DNA of 64,000 nucleotides from Hermatobates lingyangjiaoensis (lineage: Eukaryota > Arthropoda > Insecta > Hemiptera > Hermatobatidae), in the NCBI GenBank assembly GCA_026182355.1, contig JAPFBL010000237.1:62001-126000 (forward strand), written 5' to 3'. Positions within the stretch are counted from its first letter, which is position 1. Each line of letters begins with the position of its first letter. Under the pieces are notes generated by a model that ran no database searches, was not told the DNA's origin, and was given only the letters and a program-made list of their open reading frames with translations. This document shows positions 11,001 through 21,052 of the stretch, piece by piece. The position numbers were made by a program, and so were the translations under genes.

Positions 11001-11743
11001 TACCAAGTGTACCATTTGACTTCACTTCACTAAAACATTTTCTTAGTCAATATAAACAATGTAAAGAAATATAAATAAATACAAGTACAGCAGTACTTGT
11101 ACTTGTACAGTAGTACTTGGGATTCATTATCGCAAGATAAGTTTTCAGTTTTTATAGGTATACTGCCCGTTGTCGTAATTGGAAATGTTATGGGCATTCA
11201 TTTTGTACATTGTTCATTTAGAAAAGGGTCTACTGAGAAGGGCTTTTGGGTTAATATAATTCTGGAAAAAATGACCTCAACCTATCCTCCACATAATGCT
11301 CTATTTTTAGGTGTAATTTAATTTTTATCTGCCAAACAGTGTGGCTTCAAACTTCCCCACAAGCTTTCATTATTCATTCATAAGTCAACAATTTTACATT
11401 TTATTGAAAAAAAATATTTTTCAATTTAATTCATTGATTTAATATTTTTTGCAGCTATTTTTTTTGCCTGTTTCATGATATTGCCGAAATTTCAAGATTT
11501 TAGAATTAGTAATTCAGGAGAAAGAAATGTTGCCTAGAAATGTATTTTGGCCAAAAAGTGACTTTCTAGTTATGCAATAACGCTTCCAAAATATAAACCC
11601 TACTAACACTACAAGGCGCATTTTCATGGAAAATATGAATATGTTCTATCAACAATTCTGGACTTCAGCAAGCCTACAAACTCTAAGATACACACCACAG
11701 GAATGCCATAATGGATACATTCATACCAAACTTGATATGTTTT
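11001..11743. other. Unannotated AT-rich DNA
   Basis: Two frames of about 65-75 codons (11097-11321 and 11626-11823) show no family motif. The palindromic TACAAGTACAGCAGTACTTG-like sequence near 11080-11110 is a short local inverted repeat. Nothing else was recognised. Confidence 0.35.
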
Positions 11744-11744
11744 A

Positions 11745-11907
11745 TGATATCATTATCAACCTCGTCATACCTCGTCTGTCGGCCGACCGGTTTCGCAATG
11801 GCTGCATCAATCAATCGATGTGAGAGTCCCGTTGATGTGAAGCCATTCCAAAATCGGTCAGGCGACTTCACCAGCGATAGACGAGGTATGACGGTTAATA
11901 ATGATAT
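11745..11907. mobile_element. Foldback element with CGTCATACCTCGT ends
   Basis: Left GATATCATTATCAACC + CGTCATACCTCGTC and right GACGAGGTATGACGG + TTAATAATGATATC are inverted. The inner arms are imperfect (GACCGGTTTCGCAATGGCT against GACCGATTTTGGAATGGCT). The terminal motif is shared with the otherwise different foldback at 59068-59268. All three small ORFs crossing this region are frames of the repeat. Confidence 0.7.
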
Positions 11908-12324
11908 CTTATTTACTAACCTCTGTGGCACAAACAATATGCATGTATTTGATATGTTTTTCTTTGGAATAAAGGTTTTTCTAAGTTTATACTACTCTTA
12001 AACATGAATTATTTATTATAAATTTAAAACAATCCAATATAAATAGCTTAGTTCATATTCTAATGCATTCGAATAGTTGTTCATAAGTTTTCATATATAA
12101 TAAGAAAATACAATATAGGTATCAAATAAGTTTGGATGGATTGAAACGTGCTGCCTCTCGGAATAAAGAGATCTCAATTTATACGTACAGTTTACGACCC
12201 AGATGTTTGTTTCATAATGCTTTTGAAACAGTCGAATTAATCGAAGCGAAGGACCCAAACAATGTAACATAAGGGAAACCCCTATCAATAGTCCAATTAG
12301 CTTTAAAATTTAAGCACGTGAAGA

Positions 12325-12505
12325 GGGCCAGATAAGCACAGTGGTTAACGAACTCGCCTCTGGACTGGTAGTCCGGGGTTCCATCTCCACCTGGCCCTCG
12401 ATTTATTCACGCAGATGGTGAATAAAGCTGAGTGTGTCGTCACTCGGAGAGGACGTAAGCCGTCGGTCCCGAGCCTGTCCGATGTCAGGTACTACCACTA
12501 TGGTA
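12325..12505 (+). repeat. SINE head and proximal body
   Basis: GGGCCAGATAAGCACAGTGG, the box-B string GGGGTTCCATCTCC, then TCGATTTATTCACGC and the GAGAGGACGTAAGCC body up to GATGTCAGGTACT. The copy stops where a second head begins at 12506. Confidence 0.85.
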
Positions 12506-12590
12506 GGAACCAGGTTAGCTCAGTGGTTAACGTACTCGCCTCTGGACTGGTAGTCCGGGGTTCCATCCCCTCCTGGCCCTCGATTTATTC
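12506..12590 (+). repeat. Second SINE head in tandem
   Basis: GGAACCAGGTTAGCTCAGTGG through GGGGTTCCATCCCCTCCTGG and CTCGATTTATTC repeats the head of the preceding copy almost exactly, then ends abruptly. Two pol III-type heads in the same orientation are thus 180 bp apart. Confidence 0.85.
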
Positions 12591-12648
12591 TTTTTTGAAA
12601 ATACCGCTTGCACAAATTGTACCACAACACTCATCCTTGGTTTTATAC

Positions 12649-12725
12649 CTGAAAAAGATCACTACGAGTTCGGAACGCGTTGTTTATGTTATTAAACTTC
12701 TATATGTGGAGACTACTTCATTAAG
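12649..12725 (+). repeat. Penelope-type terminal repeat with degenerate hammerhead
   Basis: CTGAAAAAGATCACTACGAG then TTCGGAACGCGTTG and the tail TATATGTGGAGACTACTTCATTA. It aligns with 18650-18725, where the core is closer to consensus (CTGAAGAA...TTCGAAACGCG). The GGAA change at the GAAA position would be expected to disable cleavage. Confidence 0.6.
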
Positions 12726-12774
12726 GTGTTTACCCTATAATGAGTAACGACCAAATAATAACTGATTGCACTAC

Positions 12775-13069
12775 CTTAGAATCCTTTTTCGATTTTCTTG
12801 TGTATGTCAAGTTACCTTCGTAACTAGGTGGATGCGAACTGTTACGTAAGACACAGTTATCAGGTTCATTGTGTATTTTCAGGCAGAGCTCTGATATGTG
12901 AAGTCCCGCACATTTGACACACCGGCAGGATAGATTGCAATGGATTTTACTGTGTTCATAACGATGTCTTTTCTTGTACTGTTTATTTCCTTTTTGTTTA
13001 AAGACTCTATGATACAGTTCTTTTACTCGAAAAATAAACTTATTATTTTTGCTAGGCTTTAAGTCTATA
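12775..13069 (-). pseudogene. Jockey-type ORF1 (gag) relic, C-terminal zinc-knuckle part
   Basis: The minus frame includes FYIDLKPSKNNKF, then HRYEHSKIHCNLSCRCVKCAG and HISELCLKIHNEPDNC. The layout C-N-L-x-C-R-C-V-K-C-x(3)-H matches the CCHC knuckles (PRCVKCxxxH) of Jockey-type ORF1 proteins. Its N-terminal continuation resumes at 13402-13720 after the 319-bp insertion. Frameshifts and stops mark it as a relic. As an RNA-binding gag it would have coated LINE RNA. Confidence 0.82.
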
Positions 13070-13082
13070 TAAAATAATAAGG

Positions 13083-13401
13083 CAAAACGAGATACAGAAA
13101 AAAGAGTAAAAAACACACTTACTAAATTCTCAATATTTCAAACTGTGTTCGTCCATCAGGAGTAGACTAGAAGAGAGGACGAAGTGAGAGAGATCTCCCC
13201 ACGTCGCGCACTCCGTCCTTCAATGTAGGGAGATCCTCTCACTTCGTCCTCTCTTCTAGTCTACTCCTGATGACGAAAACAGTTCGAAATATATATTGAG
13301 AATTTTGTTAGTGTGATTTCTATTTTTTTATTATTTTTTTTGTGTCGTGTTTTGTGTAATTGAAAGTTTTATAGTCCGTATGGACCGTTTATTCAATCTA
13401 G
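13083..13401. mobile_element. 319-bp foldback with 13-bp target duplication
   Basis: The 13-mer TAAAATAATAAGG is repeated at 13070-13082 and 13402-13414, flanking the element exactly. The arms are inverted: CATCAGGAGTAGACTAGAAG (left, about 13155) and its complement (right, about 13245-13264). On the right arm the plus strand reads CTGATGAC-GAAAACAGTTC-GAAATATATA, a hammerhead-like core; the left arm holds the inverted copy. The element split a LINE ORF1 relic, so the boundaries are independently confirmed by the interrupted protein. A long, non-fixed target duplication suits retrotransposition better than a DNA transposon. Confidence 0.88.
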
Positions 13402-13720
13402 TAAAATAATAAGGGCCATAGGTTTGTTTTGTGACATATTAACAATTATTCCATTGCGTTAATTTTTCTTTATGTCCTTCCCAAATAGTCTCTATTATTG
13501 TTGAATGATGAATGTTCCTTGTCCTTACTCTAAATGCTTTGTCTTCCTTAAGTTGAAAAGTGTAAAACAGGACATTTCGTTTCCTGAAATAATTATTGAT
13601 TTTTCAATCTCCGTCTGAGGTAAATTCTTTCTTGAGGTAAATTACGCCGTAACTCCCTCTTGATTTTCAAAAATAACCTTCTCTGCCTATCAGGTTAGGA
13701 ATAGTGTTGATCAGGTCAGC
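13402..13720 (-). pseudogene. Jockey-type ORF1 (gag) relic, N-terminal part
   Basis: The minus strand carries LINTIPNLIG and EGYF, a frameshifted stretch, then FYTFQLKEDKAFRVRTRNIH, HSTIIETIWEGHKEK and VTKQTYGP. The string F(H/Y)TxQLKEDKAFRV...HHST is characteristic of the PRE_C2HC-associated domain that precedes the zinc knuckles in Jockey-like ORF1. It continues across the insertion into 12775-13069. A stop and at least one frameshift are present. Confidence 0.85.
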
Positions 13721-13767
13721 CATCTTGATTTCTAACTTTAAGAATAAAGGAGGTGATGGTGGTGGCC

Positions 13768-14260
13768 AGTGGCTTAACAAAAGGGGGTGCGGCATTTTGA
13801 GGGGGTAAAAATGAATAATATAAAAAATTATAAAAAGCTAACAAAAAACTGAAATTGTATACCAAAATGAATTTTTAAGGTCGATTTTTTTTATCTTTTT
13901 ACGTGTAATACTGTTTTAAACGAATTTTACAACTGTAATATTTTCAAATTAAAAAACAAATTTTTCAAAACTATTTTTTTAATGGGGTTGAAAGTTTATT
14001 ATATTTGTTTGCATAGCCAGTTAATTTAATTTTTAATTTAACAATTTTTTTATAATTTGAATTATATTGGTTTTTTTTTAATTTTTCGTTTTCTTTGATA
14101 CGTTAATATGTTAATATGTATAAGAGCACTGTAATAAGATGAAAGTCTGGGACTAATTAACATCAGTTTTAAAATTAGATCCTTGATTGTAATTTCATGA
14201 AAATAAATATTTTGAAGAATTTTTGGAATTTTGAAGGTAACGGATTATCAACCACCACAT
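13768..14260 (+). mobile_element. Short relative of the hAT-like 4684-5566 element
   Basis: It starts CAGTGGCTTAACAAAAGGGG and keeps the GTAATAAGATGAAAGTCTGG, GATCCTTGATTGTAATTTC and GAATTTTTGGAATTTTGAAG blocks. The 79-bp unit is present once only. No good right terminus was found, so it may be 3'-truncated. Confidence 0.7.
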
Positions 14261-16080
14261 CATTTGACCGTAGTTGTTTCTTTGAAGGTTTTGGTTTTGA
14301 CTCTTAAGTGTGCAGTATCATAAGATAGCACAGAGAACTTACCGTAAGATAAAAACAATGGGACATGTCGGCTCTACTGGTGAATTGTTGTGTGACAGAG
14401 TTAGACTACTTATCTTGAAAAACTTCCTATCAGGAGGACACTGTTCTAACTAATCCTTTTGAAGCTGATAAAGAACGAATAAGTTTCTTTTTCTTGATTA
14501 TCAGACAGAGACTGTCAGTTAACCTTTGACAGGTCCCTAGTTCCCAGTATTTTTGTTCGTAATTCTTTAGTTTTCTTCTGAAAAACTAATCAACCAGTTA
14601 CCAAGTAACTCTCTATTCTATTAGCATTTCAAAGGAAAAAATTTCTTTTCACAACTTTTAAATCAACATTTTTTCTCCTTATTTTAATAGTAGTACTTTT
14701 CATATTATGTTTACTTGTCAGTAACTAAATCAGAAAATAAAACACTTATTGCACAGCTAATGAGTTGAAAATCTATATTTTTTGCGCTTATAATGAACGC
14801 CACAATAAAGGATTTATATACTAGAGAAACAAAAAAAACATGCTCCAGTTTTATAAATAATAATTATTAATAAATAAAATAATACACTGTAATGTAATTT
14901 TTGTCTGGAAGAGTATAGGAAAAGTTTTTCTTCTGACCACTTTTAACACGCTATATGGCATGTTCCAATCAAATACTTTGATTGCATGTTAGAATCAAAT
15001 ACTTTGATTGCATGTTTTCACGCTTCTTTTTTGTAGATTAAATATAATATGTTTATAAGAGAAAATTATCGGCATTATAGTCAGAGTGGAAGAGAATTCT
15101 TTGATCATTAACGAAATCACTGACCTATACCTACCCCACTGGTTAATGCAGTATATGATTTGATTATTCTTGTTTCTGTAAGATTATAAAATATTAACCT
15201 TGTAGAAATGTTAGTATCAAAGAGAATTGAATAAACTTAAAGCATTATCACAGTCAGTCATGGAAATAATACGGTTTTAGTCAAAAGCAATTCAAATTTA
15301 ATCCTTTTGTTTGGCAATTTAATATAAATAAATTCAATAAAATATTGGTATTCCTCTGATTGTAGTCAAAGCATGAACAGTAATATTGTAGTTGAGCTGA
15401 ACTTGGTATTTTTTTTCATTTTCATTGTTGATGTGTTAGAATAGTCAAAATGATAAAACGAATAGACTTTGTTTCATAAATTTGACAAAAATTGTTCATT
15501 TCCATAGTATTTCGTGTGAAAATAGTCGAGAAGTGAAGAGTGTTGTAATAAATTTTAAGAATTTTATATTTTTTTTATTTTTATAGTAGTCGCTTAAGAA
15601 TAGTCAAAGGTAACGACTAATATGGTAAGTTTGCTTATTTTGAAAAAATTTTCCATTTTCGTAATATTTGTGTGTTTTTAAAAAAAAAAAAATCAAGAAA
15701 AATATATATAACAGGTCACGACTACCTGAGGAATCTTCTCCACTGTATAGGGTGGATTTGCATATAATAATAGCATATATAACTCCCTACAAAAGAGTGC
15801 TTGATCTTCATCGAGGCCATTGATCTACAGAGACCTCGGCAAATGAAACGTAATCCTTATTCTGAAAATAAAAAAAAAACGGTCTAGTGTGAGGCGTTAC
15901 ATGTCTTTAATTTACCTAATTATAAAGCATTAGCATTTTCCAAGCTTTGCACGTGTAACGAAAGAATAATAATAATTATTAAATTAGCAAAATTTAAGCT
16001 CTTTTGCTTAAGATCCTGTTATACCTCCTTTACAACTATTGATTCGAACACAACCTCTGCTAAATTTGAAGTAAGCCTAA
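14261..16080. other. Unannotated DNA
   Basis: No gene is supported. A direct repeat of about 25 bp (CAAATACTTTGATTGCATGTT) occurs twice at about 14968-15017. Otherwise the region is AT-rich with poly(A)/(T) runs. Confidence 0.4.
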
Positions 16081-16133
16081 ATCCTTATCTCATATGTTGT
16101 CCAATCCTTAATTGTATAGTTAAGTTATAGTAT

Positions 16134-16432
16134 CGTGCTCGCCTCTGAACTGATAGGACCGGGGTTCGATCCCCACATGGCCCTCGATTTATTCACGCGG
16201 GAGGTGAATAAATCTGAGCGCGTCGTCCCTCGGAGAAGGACGTTAAACTGTCGGTCCCGAGCCTGTACGATGTCAGGTACTCGTTAAAGATCCCTACTCT
16301 AAATACACTTGAGTTAGGCAAAATTTAGAACTCCCACTGTAGAATCAATCTTCATTGTGTGGTATCACAAAGGGCCAATACTCGGCCTACTTGTGTTCCC
16401 TTGTGGTGCTGCCACTGCAACCTAACCTGACC
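16134..16432 (+). repeat. 5'-truncated SINE with 13-bp target duplication
   Basis: TAAGTTATAGTAT occurs at 16121-16133 and 16433-16445, directly flanking the element. The copy lacks the first 20-25 bases of the tRNA-like head, including the A box, but keeps the B box GGGGTTCGATCCCC, the full body and the tail GCCACTGCAACCTAACCTGACC. 5' truncation plus a long target duplication is the signature of LINE-driven retrotransposition. It inserted into another repeat whose empty form is at 17905-17960. Confidence 0.93.
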
Positions 16433-16707
16433 TAAGTTATAGTATAGTTAAGTTATAGTTTACTCATACCAGGATAAAACGTAATTCAAAATCTTCTCAC
16501 GAAATATTTTTTTATTTCAATGAATACGCAGTGTTTGAAAAAAACAGTTTAAAAAAACACTTCTTTAGTATGGAGACATTGAATGTTCAAGTTCTGTTAT
16601 ATGTAAACTATCAAAAAAACAAAAAATTTAATTTAATTCATCTTGTAAATAAAATATCTATGAATGTTATGCATTTACTATTGTAAAAATCAGTTTCCGT
16701 CATCAAG

Positions 16708-16710
<3 letters not shown>

Positions 16711-16748
<38 letters not shown>
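16711..16748. repeat. (TA)n microsatellite
   Basis: A TA run immediately left of the near-perfect palindrome at 16783-16928. Confidence 0.95.
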
Positions 16749-16750
<2 letters not shown>

Positions 16751-16782
16751 ATGATAAACGAAAAACGGTCCGGCAGGACAAA

Positions 16783-16925
16783 TAACAATTCAAATAAGCA
16801 GTGACACATAAACAGAAACACAACAAAGACTCACTTTTCAATATTTCGACCGTAATGGCGGTCGAAATATTGAAAAGTGAGTCTTTGTTGTGTTTCTGTT
16901 TATGTGTCACTGCTTATTTGAATTG

Positions 16926-16928
<3 letters not shown>
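16783..16928. mobile_element. 146-bp near-perfect palindrome (foldback) between TA tracts
   Basis: Two arms of about 70 bp (16783-16852 and 16859-16928) are inverse complements around the 6-base loop TAATGG. The centre reads GACCG-loop-CGGTC followed by GAAATATTGAAAAGTGAG, like helix II and the GAAA half of the hammerhead-like cores elsewhere. The CTGATGA half is absent. (TA)n runs flank both sides. Confidence 0.85.
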
Positions 16929-16956
<28 letters not shown>

Positions 16957-16957
<1 letters not shown>

Positions 16958-17238
16958 GCTTAACAATGAATCACAAACACAGAACTAAGGAACAAACACA
17001 CTTACTGTCTCTAATTTTCGATTGAACCGTCATCAGGAGAGTTGAGAAAGGGACACCAAGCGCACTTGTGAAGCGACGGTTGGAAAAAACCTTCACAAGT
17101 GATCTTGGTGTCCCTTTCTCAACTCTCCTTATGACGGTTCAACCGAAAATTAGAGACAGTAAGTGTGTTTGTTCCTTAGTTCTGTGTTTGTGATTTATCG
17201 TGAAACGTTAGTTGTCCTTTTGGATCGTTTTCCTGTTT

Positions 17239-17240
<2 letters not shown>
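16957..17240. mobile_element. Foldback element with paired hammerhead-like cores
   Basis: The arms AATCACAAACACAGAACTAAG and TTAGTTCTGTGTTTGTGATT are inverted. Inside, CTCATCAGGAG-like and CTCCTTATGACGG sequences give, on both strands, CTGATGAC-GGTTCAATC-GAAAATTAGAG (the right copy has TTATGAC). The middle has a second inverted pair, GACACCAAG / CTTGGTGTC. TA tracts flank both ends. Confidence 0.8.
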
Positions 17241-17319
<79 letters not shown>

Positions 17320-17363
17320 TATATATATTATTATTATATTATATATATATATATTATATTATT
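17241..17363. repeat. (TA)n-rich tract
   Basis: More than 110 bp of TA dinucleotides with interspersed TTA. It borders the foldback to its left. Confidence 0.95.
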
Positions 17364-17831
17364 AATTCATAGTCATGAATGAAACAAAAAAATGATATTC
17401 GATTTTTATGGAAAAAAAACTCGAAAAGAATACCCACATTATAACAAGCACCAACAAATTTTAAACAAAATATCAAACCCTGATTTTATACTTTTAGACA
17501 ATTTTAAAATTTTAAGAGCTAAGATGACATCACATAGAAAAGTTTTAGAGTATAAAACATTTAGAGAATAACATTTATAATTGACTACGATTTTTATTAT
17601 TATATTTTAACTAAATTGTTTTTAAAATATTAAAATATGAATATATTGTTCCCATTATTACTTTACTATAAGTAAAGTATAGTAATCGTGAAAAAATTCG
17701 ATTTCGAGATTTTGACGGAATTACATGTTTTTTTTATATATTGTATTGTTTATAACCTTTTGAGGTATAGTCGTACAGACAATCTGAAAAGTCATCGATA
17801 TGACACTCAGTAATAAGTAATTAATTACAAC
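17364..17831. other. Unannotated AT-rich DNA
   Basis: No ORF above background, no repeated family, no RNA gene seen. Confidence 0.35.
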
Positions 17832-18101
17832 AAGATTTCACATAAACACGTGAAATAACAATCAATGATCAAACCACAATAAGAAATGGGAAAACAAGAC
17901 TTATCTCTTATGTTGTGCAATCCTTAATTGTATAGTATTTACTCGTACAAGGGTAAAACGTAATTCAAAATTTCAAGATCTTTCAACCGTAACAAGCGGT
18001 CTTCGTCAGAGTCAAAAGCCCCACTCAGTTGGGTTTTTGACTCTGACAAAGATTGCTTGTTATGGTTGAAAGATTTAGTCTTTTTTCCCATTTCATATTA
18101 A
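17832..18101. mobile_element. Foldback family A, interrupted
   Basis: The left arm (AAGATTTCACATAAACACG...GGGAAAACAAGACT) is broken at about 17902 by a 67-bp segment (TTATCTCTTATGTTGTGCAA...GTAATTCAAAAT), then resumes with AAGATCTTTCAACCGTAAC. The inverted right arm ends near 18101. The inserted segment is itself a repeat found at 16095-16120/16450-16490 and, diverged, at 38547-38590. Confidence 0.75.
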
Positions 18102-18649
18102 GTAGTTAGTGATATTTATTTCATTGATTTGTTGTTCTAACACAGAGTTCAAGTTGGTCCGGTGAAACAGTTACCCTCAGGTTTTCTTGATTTCTCACCT
18201 ATCACCTAGTATCGCGAAGTTTTTGGTAGCTTCTTATTGTCGTGTAAATATTATTTCTCTGATTTATCTATGCATATCACTTTAATCAATTTCGGTCAGA
18301 CTTATGATATAATTTTTATATTTTACTTTCTTTTGTTTGAAGTCTGTATCAAAGGAAACAAGAGTCGTTAATATACATACGTTCAAAATATTAGTCTTAG
18401 AGGAAATGTCAAGGCTCAGCCTGACCTTTAGGAAAGAAATATAACAATGAAATGTACCTGCCTTTTAATGTGAAACAGATGTACCCCATACCCTCACCCA
18501 CGGTCCATTCTATTCCCAGTCAGTTGTACCACAGATACTCACCCTTAGGTTCGTATTCTCTTCCTTATTTCATTTTATTTTTATTTTGAACTATATTTCC
18601 TGTATACTATAGATAACTCTCAGGTGTCATTGTATTTTTTAGTTAATGT

Positions 18650-18725
18650 CTGAAGAAGAACACTAAGTCTTCGAAACGCGTTGTTTATACCATTAAATTT
18701 TTATATGTGGAGACCATTTCATTAG
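18650..18725 (+). repeat. Penelope-type terminal repeat with hammerhead-like core
   Basis: CTGAAGAA-GAACACTAAGTCTTC-GAAACGCGTTG, followed by TATATGTGGAGACCATTTCATTA. Helix II is formed by GAAGA/TCTTC, overlapping the core. Downstream sequence aligns with copies at 12649 and 56480. Confidence 0.65.
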
Positions 18726-18819
18726 CTTTTTACTCTACAATACATTCATTCAAAAATACGTGAACACACACATAAAAAAACATCGTGACAAGATGTACTC
18801 CAATACATATGGCAATCTT

Positions 18820-19250
18820 CCCTTTCTCAGCAGTTATCGCATGGGCTAACAAACGTAGCACTAAAAAAATGGCTAGCCTTTGAGCACTCCATGACAGTAA
18901 ATATACGAGAATTTATACTTTTTGTTTCGGTTTAAACAACAAAAAAGCAAGACCATCTCGCTAAAAATTGGAAAACAACTCAAATTTTAACAGCTCACAG
19001 GAAATTTCAAAGCTACCTTCACAGATTCAAACTAACAGACAATTTTGACCGTGTTCCTGGGACAGCAGAACACCACAAACCATCTGCTATGGAATTGCCA
19101 ACATTTGAACCCTGCCAGGGCTACATTATTGCGGAAGCTAGTGATTCAATTTGGACTTTGGCCCCTACAAAAGCATAAACTGTTAGATAAAGGCCATTTC
19201 GTTCCTTTTGTACAATATATTTCTCAAATATTTTATATTATGAAGTAAAA
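18820..19250 (+). pseudogene. Non-LTR retrotransposon ORF2 C-terminal relic
   Basis: In pieces of different frames the region encodes a linker (ALKKWLAFEHSM), LTAHRKFQSYLHRFKLTDNF, then NTTNHLLWNCQHLNPARATL and LLRKL before ending at a stop at 19248. The pattern LTGHxxFxxYLxRF...C...HLLxxC is the terminal zinc-ribbon-like region of R1/I/Jockey-group LINEs. A frameshift lies at about 19040. It is a 5'-truncated relic. The exact clade cannot be fixed from this tail. Confidence 0.75.
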
Positions 19251-19840
19251 TTAGCAATAAATACAAATATTCTTAGTTGTAACATTGACTTAAGAAATAA
19301 AAAAACAATTAATTATAAAATAGCTATATAGTATTAATTATAAATGAAACTCAGCTTAATTCTTTAGATTATCAAACACAATATAAATGGAAAACCAAGT
19401 ATTGTTTACCTAGACATAAGAAATCGAGTGGTGCAAGTAATTGTGTTTATCTGGAGCAGATTTAAACCTTAACGTAATCTGAGTAACACAGAATGTACCA
19501 ATACTATAAGACTGGCACGGGCCACATGCGGCCCGAATGTGTTGTTGTGTGGCCTTGAGAGATTATCTAGAATTCCATCTTGATAATCAAAATTCCTTTC
19601 CTTTCTGTTTATACTTCTTAACAGCAACTCAACGAAACTTTTGAAAGAAAATTACAACATTGAAATGAGAAAGAAGAGCTCAACAACTAAAAATGTTTGA
19701 GTTTGTTTGTTTTATATGACGCCACTAATCTTTTGGGGATTACTTTGTGATAATTGTTTCATTATTATTTTTATGAAACAATGAGATATGAATAATACTT
19801 TTCATTATAAGAATAATACAAAGTTAATACTGAAGTAAAA
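19251..19840. other. Unannotated DNA
   Basis: A segment at about 19510-19560 (GGCACGGGCCACATGCGGCC) is less AT-rich, with no ORF. It resembles the edge of a DNA transposon (GGGCCACATGCGGCCC is typical of some hAT ends), but no partner end or target duplication was found. Confidence 0.35.
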
Positions 19841-19844
19841 TGGA

Positions 19845-19930
19845 TAAACAAACAGAAGTCTCCACACAAATGAAGTGTTATTCAACAAACAACAACGCGT
19901 TTCGAAGACTTTGTGATCATAATCAGGAAG
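19845..19930 (-). repeat. Penelope-type terminal repeat with hammerhead-like core
   Basis: Minus strand: CTGATTATGATCACAAAGTC then TTCGAAACGCGTTG, ending GTGTGGAGACTTCTG. It aligns with 2154-2225. The CUGANGA element is altered to CTGATTATGA. Confidence 0.55.
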
Positions 19931-20075
19931 ACACCAAAGGATGTGGTGATGAAGGGTTGATCAATGAAAACAACTCTAGTGATTTAAAATGATTAACAAC
20001 TAATGATTTAAAAACTTAATAATTGTTGATACAGCACTCAGTATGTATTTCTATTATATATTTATACATTATAAA

Positions 20076-20448
20076 AAGATTTCACATAAACACGTAAAAC
20101 AACAATCAATGATCAAACCACAATAAGAAATGGGAAAACAATACTAAGATCTTTCAACCGTAACAAGCTATCTTCGTCAGAGTCAAAAACCCAACTGAAC
20201 ACTAGATGCAGAAAACATCTGGTGAGGAGTTGAGAAGAGTGGGAGGGAAGAGTGGTATTTTAAAATTTTGTGGTATTTTGTGCTTTCACCCTTTTAAAAT
20301 ACCACTCTTCCCTCCCACTCTTCTCAACTCCTCACCAGATGTTTTCTGCATCTAGTGTTCAGTTGGGTTTTTGACTCTGACGAAGACCGCTTGTTACGGT
20401 TGAAAGATCTTAGTCTTGTTTTCCCATTTCTTATTGTGGTTTGATCAT
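20076..20448. mobile_element. Foldback family A, long intact copy (about 370 bp)
   Basis: The left arm runs from AAAGATTTCACATAAACACG through CAATAAGAAATGGGAAAAC and TCAGAGTCAAAAACCCAACT to CACCAGATG-type inner sequence; the right arm is its inverse and ends TTATTGTGGTTTGATCAT. The arms exceed 150 bp with a loop of about 35 bp near 20258-20292. The right arm encodes CTGACGAA-GACCGCTTGTTACGGTT-GAAAGATC, a hammerhead-like core; the left arm carries its complement. It would extrude as a large hairpin in RNA or DNA. Confidence 0.88.
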
Positions 20449-20590
20449 ATTTATACATTATATATATATAAGCTGTATGTATCCAAAGACCACAGAAATT
20501 ACCATGCGACCTAAGGTCTCTTGGAATTGATATAATGCAGCCCCCAGTTCCCACAAGGTTACATATATCCTCTATAAGCCAGTCAGGCTT

Positions 20591-21052
20591 AGTCAGGAGA
20601 CTAAGTCTGTACAGTCAGGAGACTAAGTCTGTACATTCGGGAGACTAAGTCTGTACAGTCAGGAGACTAAGTCTGTACATTCGGGAGACTAAGTCTGTAC
20701 AGTCAGGAGACTAAGTCTGTACATTCGGGAGACTAAGTCTGTACAGTCAGGAGACTAGTTCTGTAAAGTCAGGAGACTAAGTCTGTAGAGTCAGGAGACT
20801 AAGTCTGTACAGTCAGGAGACTAAGTCTGTACATTCGGGAGACTAAGTCTGTACAGTCAGGAGACTAAGTCTGTACATTCGGGAGACTAAGTCTGTACAT
20901 TCGGGAGACTAAGTCTGTACAGTCAGGAGACTAATTCTGTAAACTCAGGAGACTAAGTCTGTAGAGTCAGGAGACTAAGTCTGTACAGTCAGGAGACTAA
21001 GTCTGTACAGTCAGGAGACTAAGTCTGTACATTCGGGAGACTAAGTCTGTAC
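20591..21052. repeat. 22-bp minisatellite, exactly 21 units
   Basis: The unit is (AGTCAGG or ATTCGGG) followed by AGACTAAGTCTGTAC. Two unit types alternate irregularly. Variant units with TAGTTCTGTA or TAATTCTGTA are followed by AAGTCAGG/AACTCAGG and GAGTCAGG types, and this trio recurs 176 bp (8 units) apart at 20745 and 20921, indicating duplication of an 8-unit block. Confidence 0.95.

Noticed and set aside
12325..12400. Possible tRNA gene
   Set aside because: A and B boxes are present, but the anticodon arm and acceptor pairing do not form a proper tRNA and the sequence continues as a SINE body repeated elsewhere.
16710..17372. ORFs with MTHKQKHNKDSLFNIST on both strands
   Set aside because: Same peptide on both strands because of the palindrome; flanked by TA-repeat tails.
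20591..21052. CRISPR-like array
   Set aside because: There are no unique spacers; it is a simple 22-bp tandem repeat in a eukaryotic genome.
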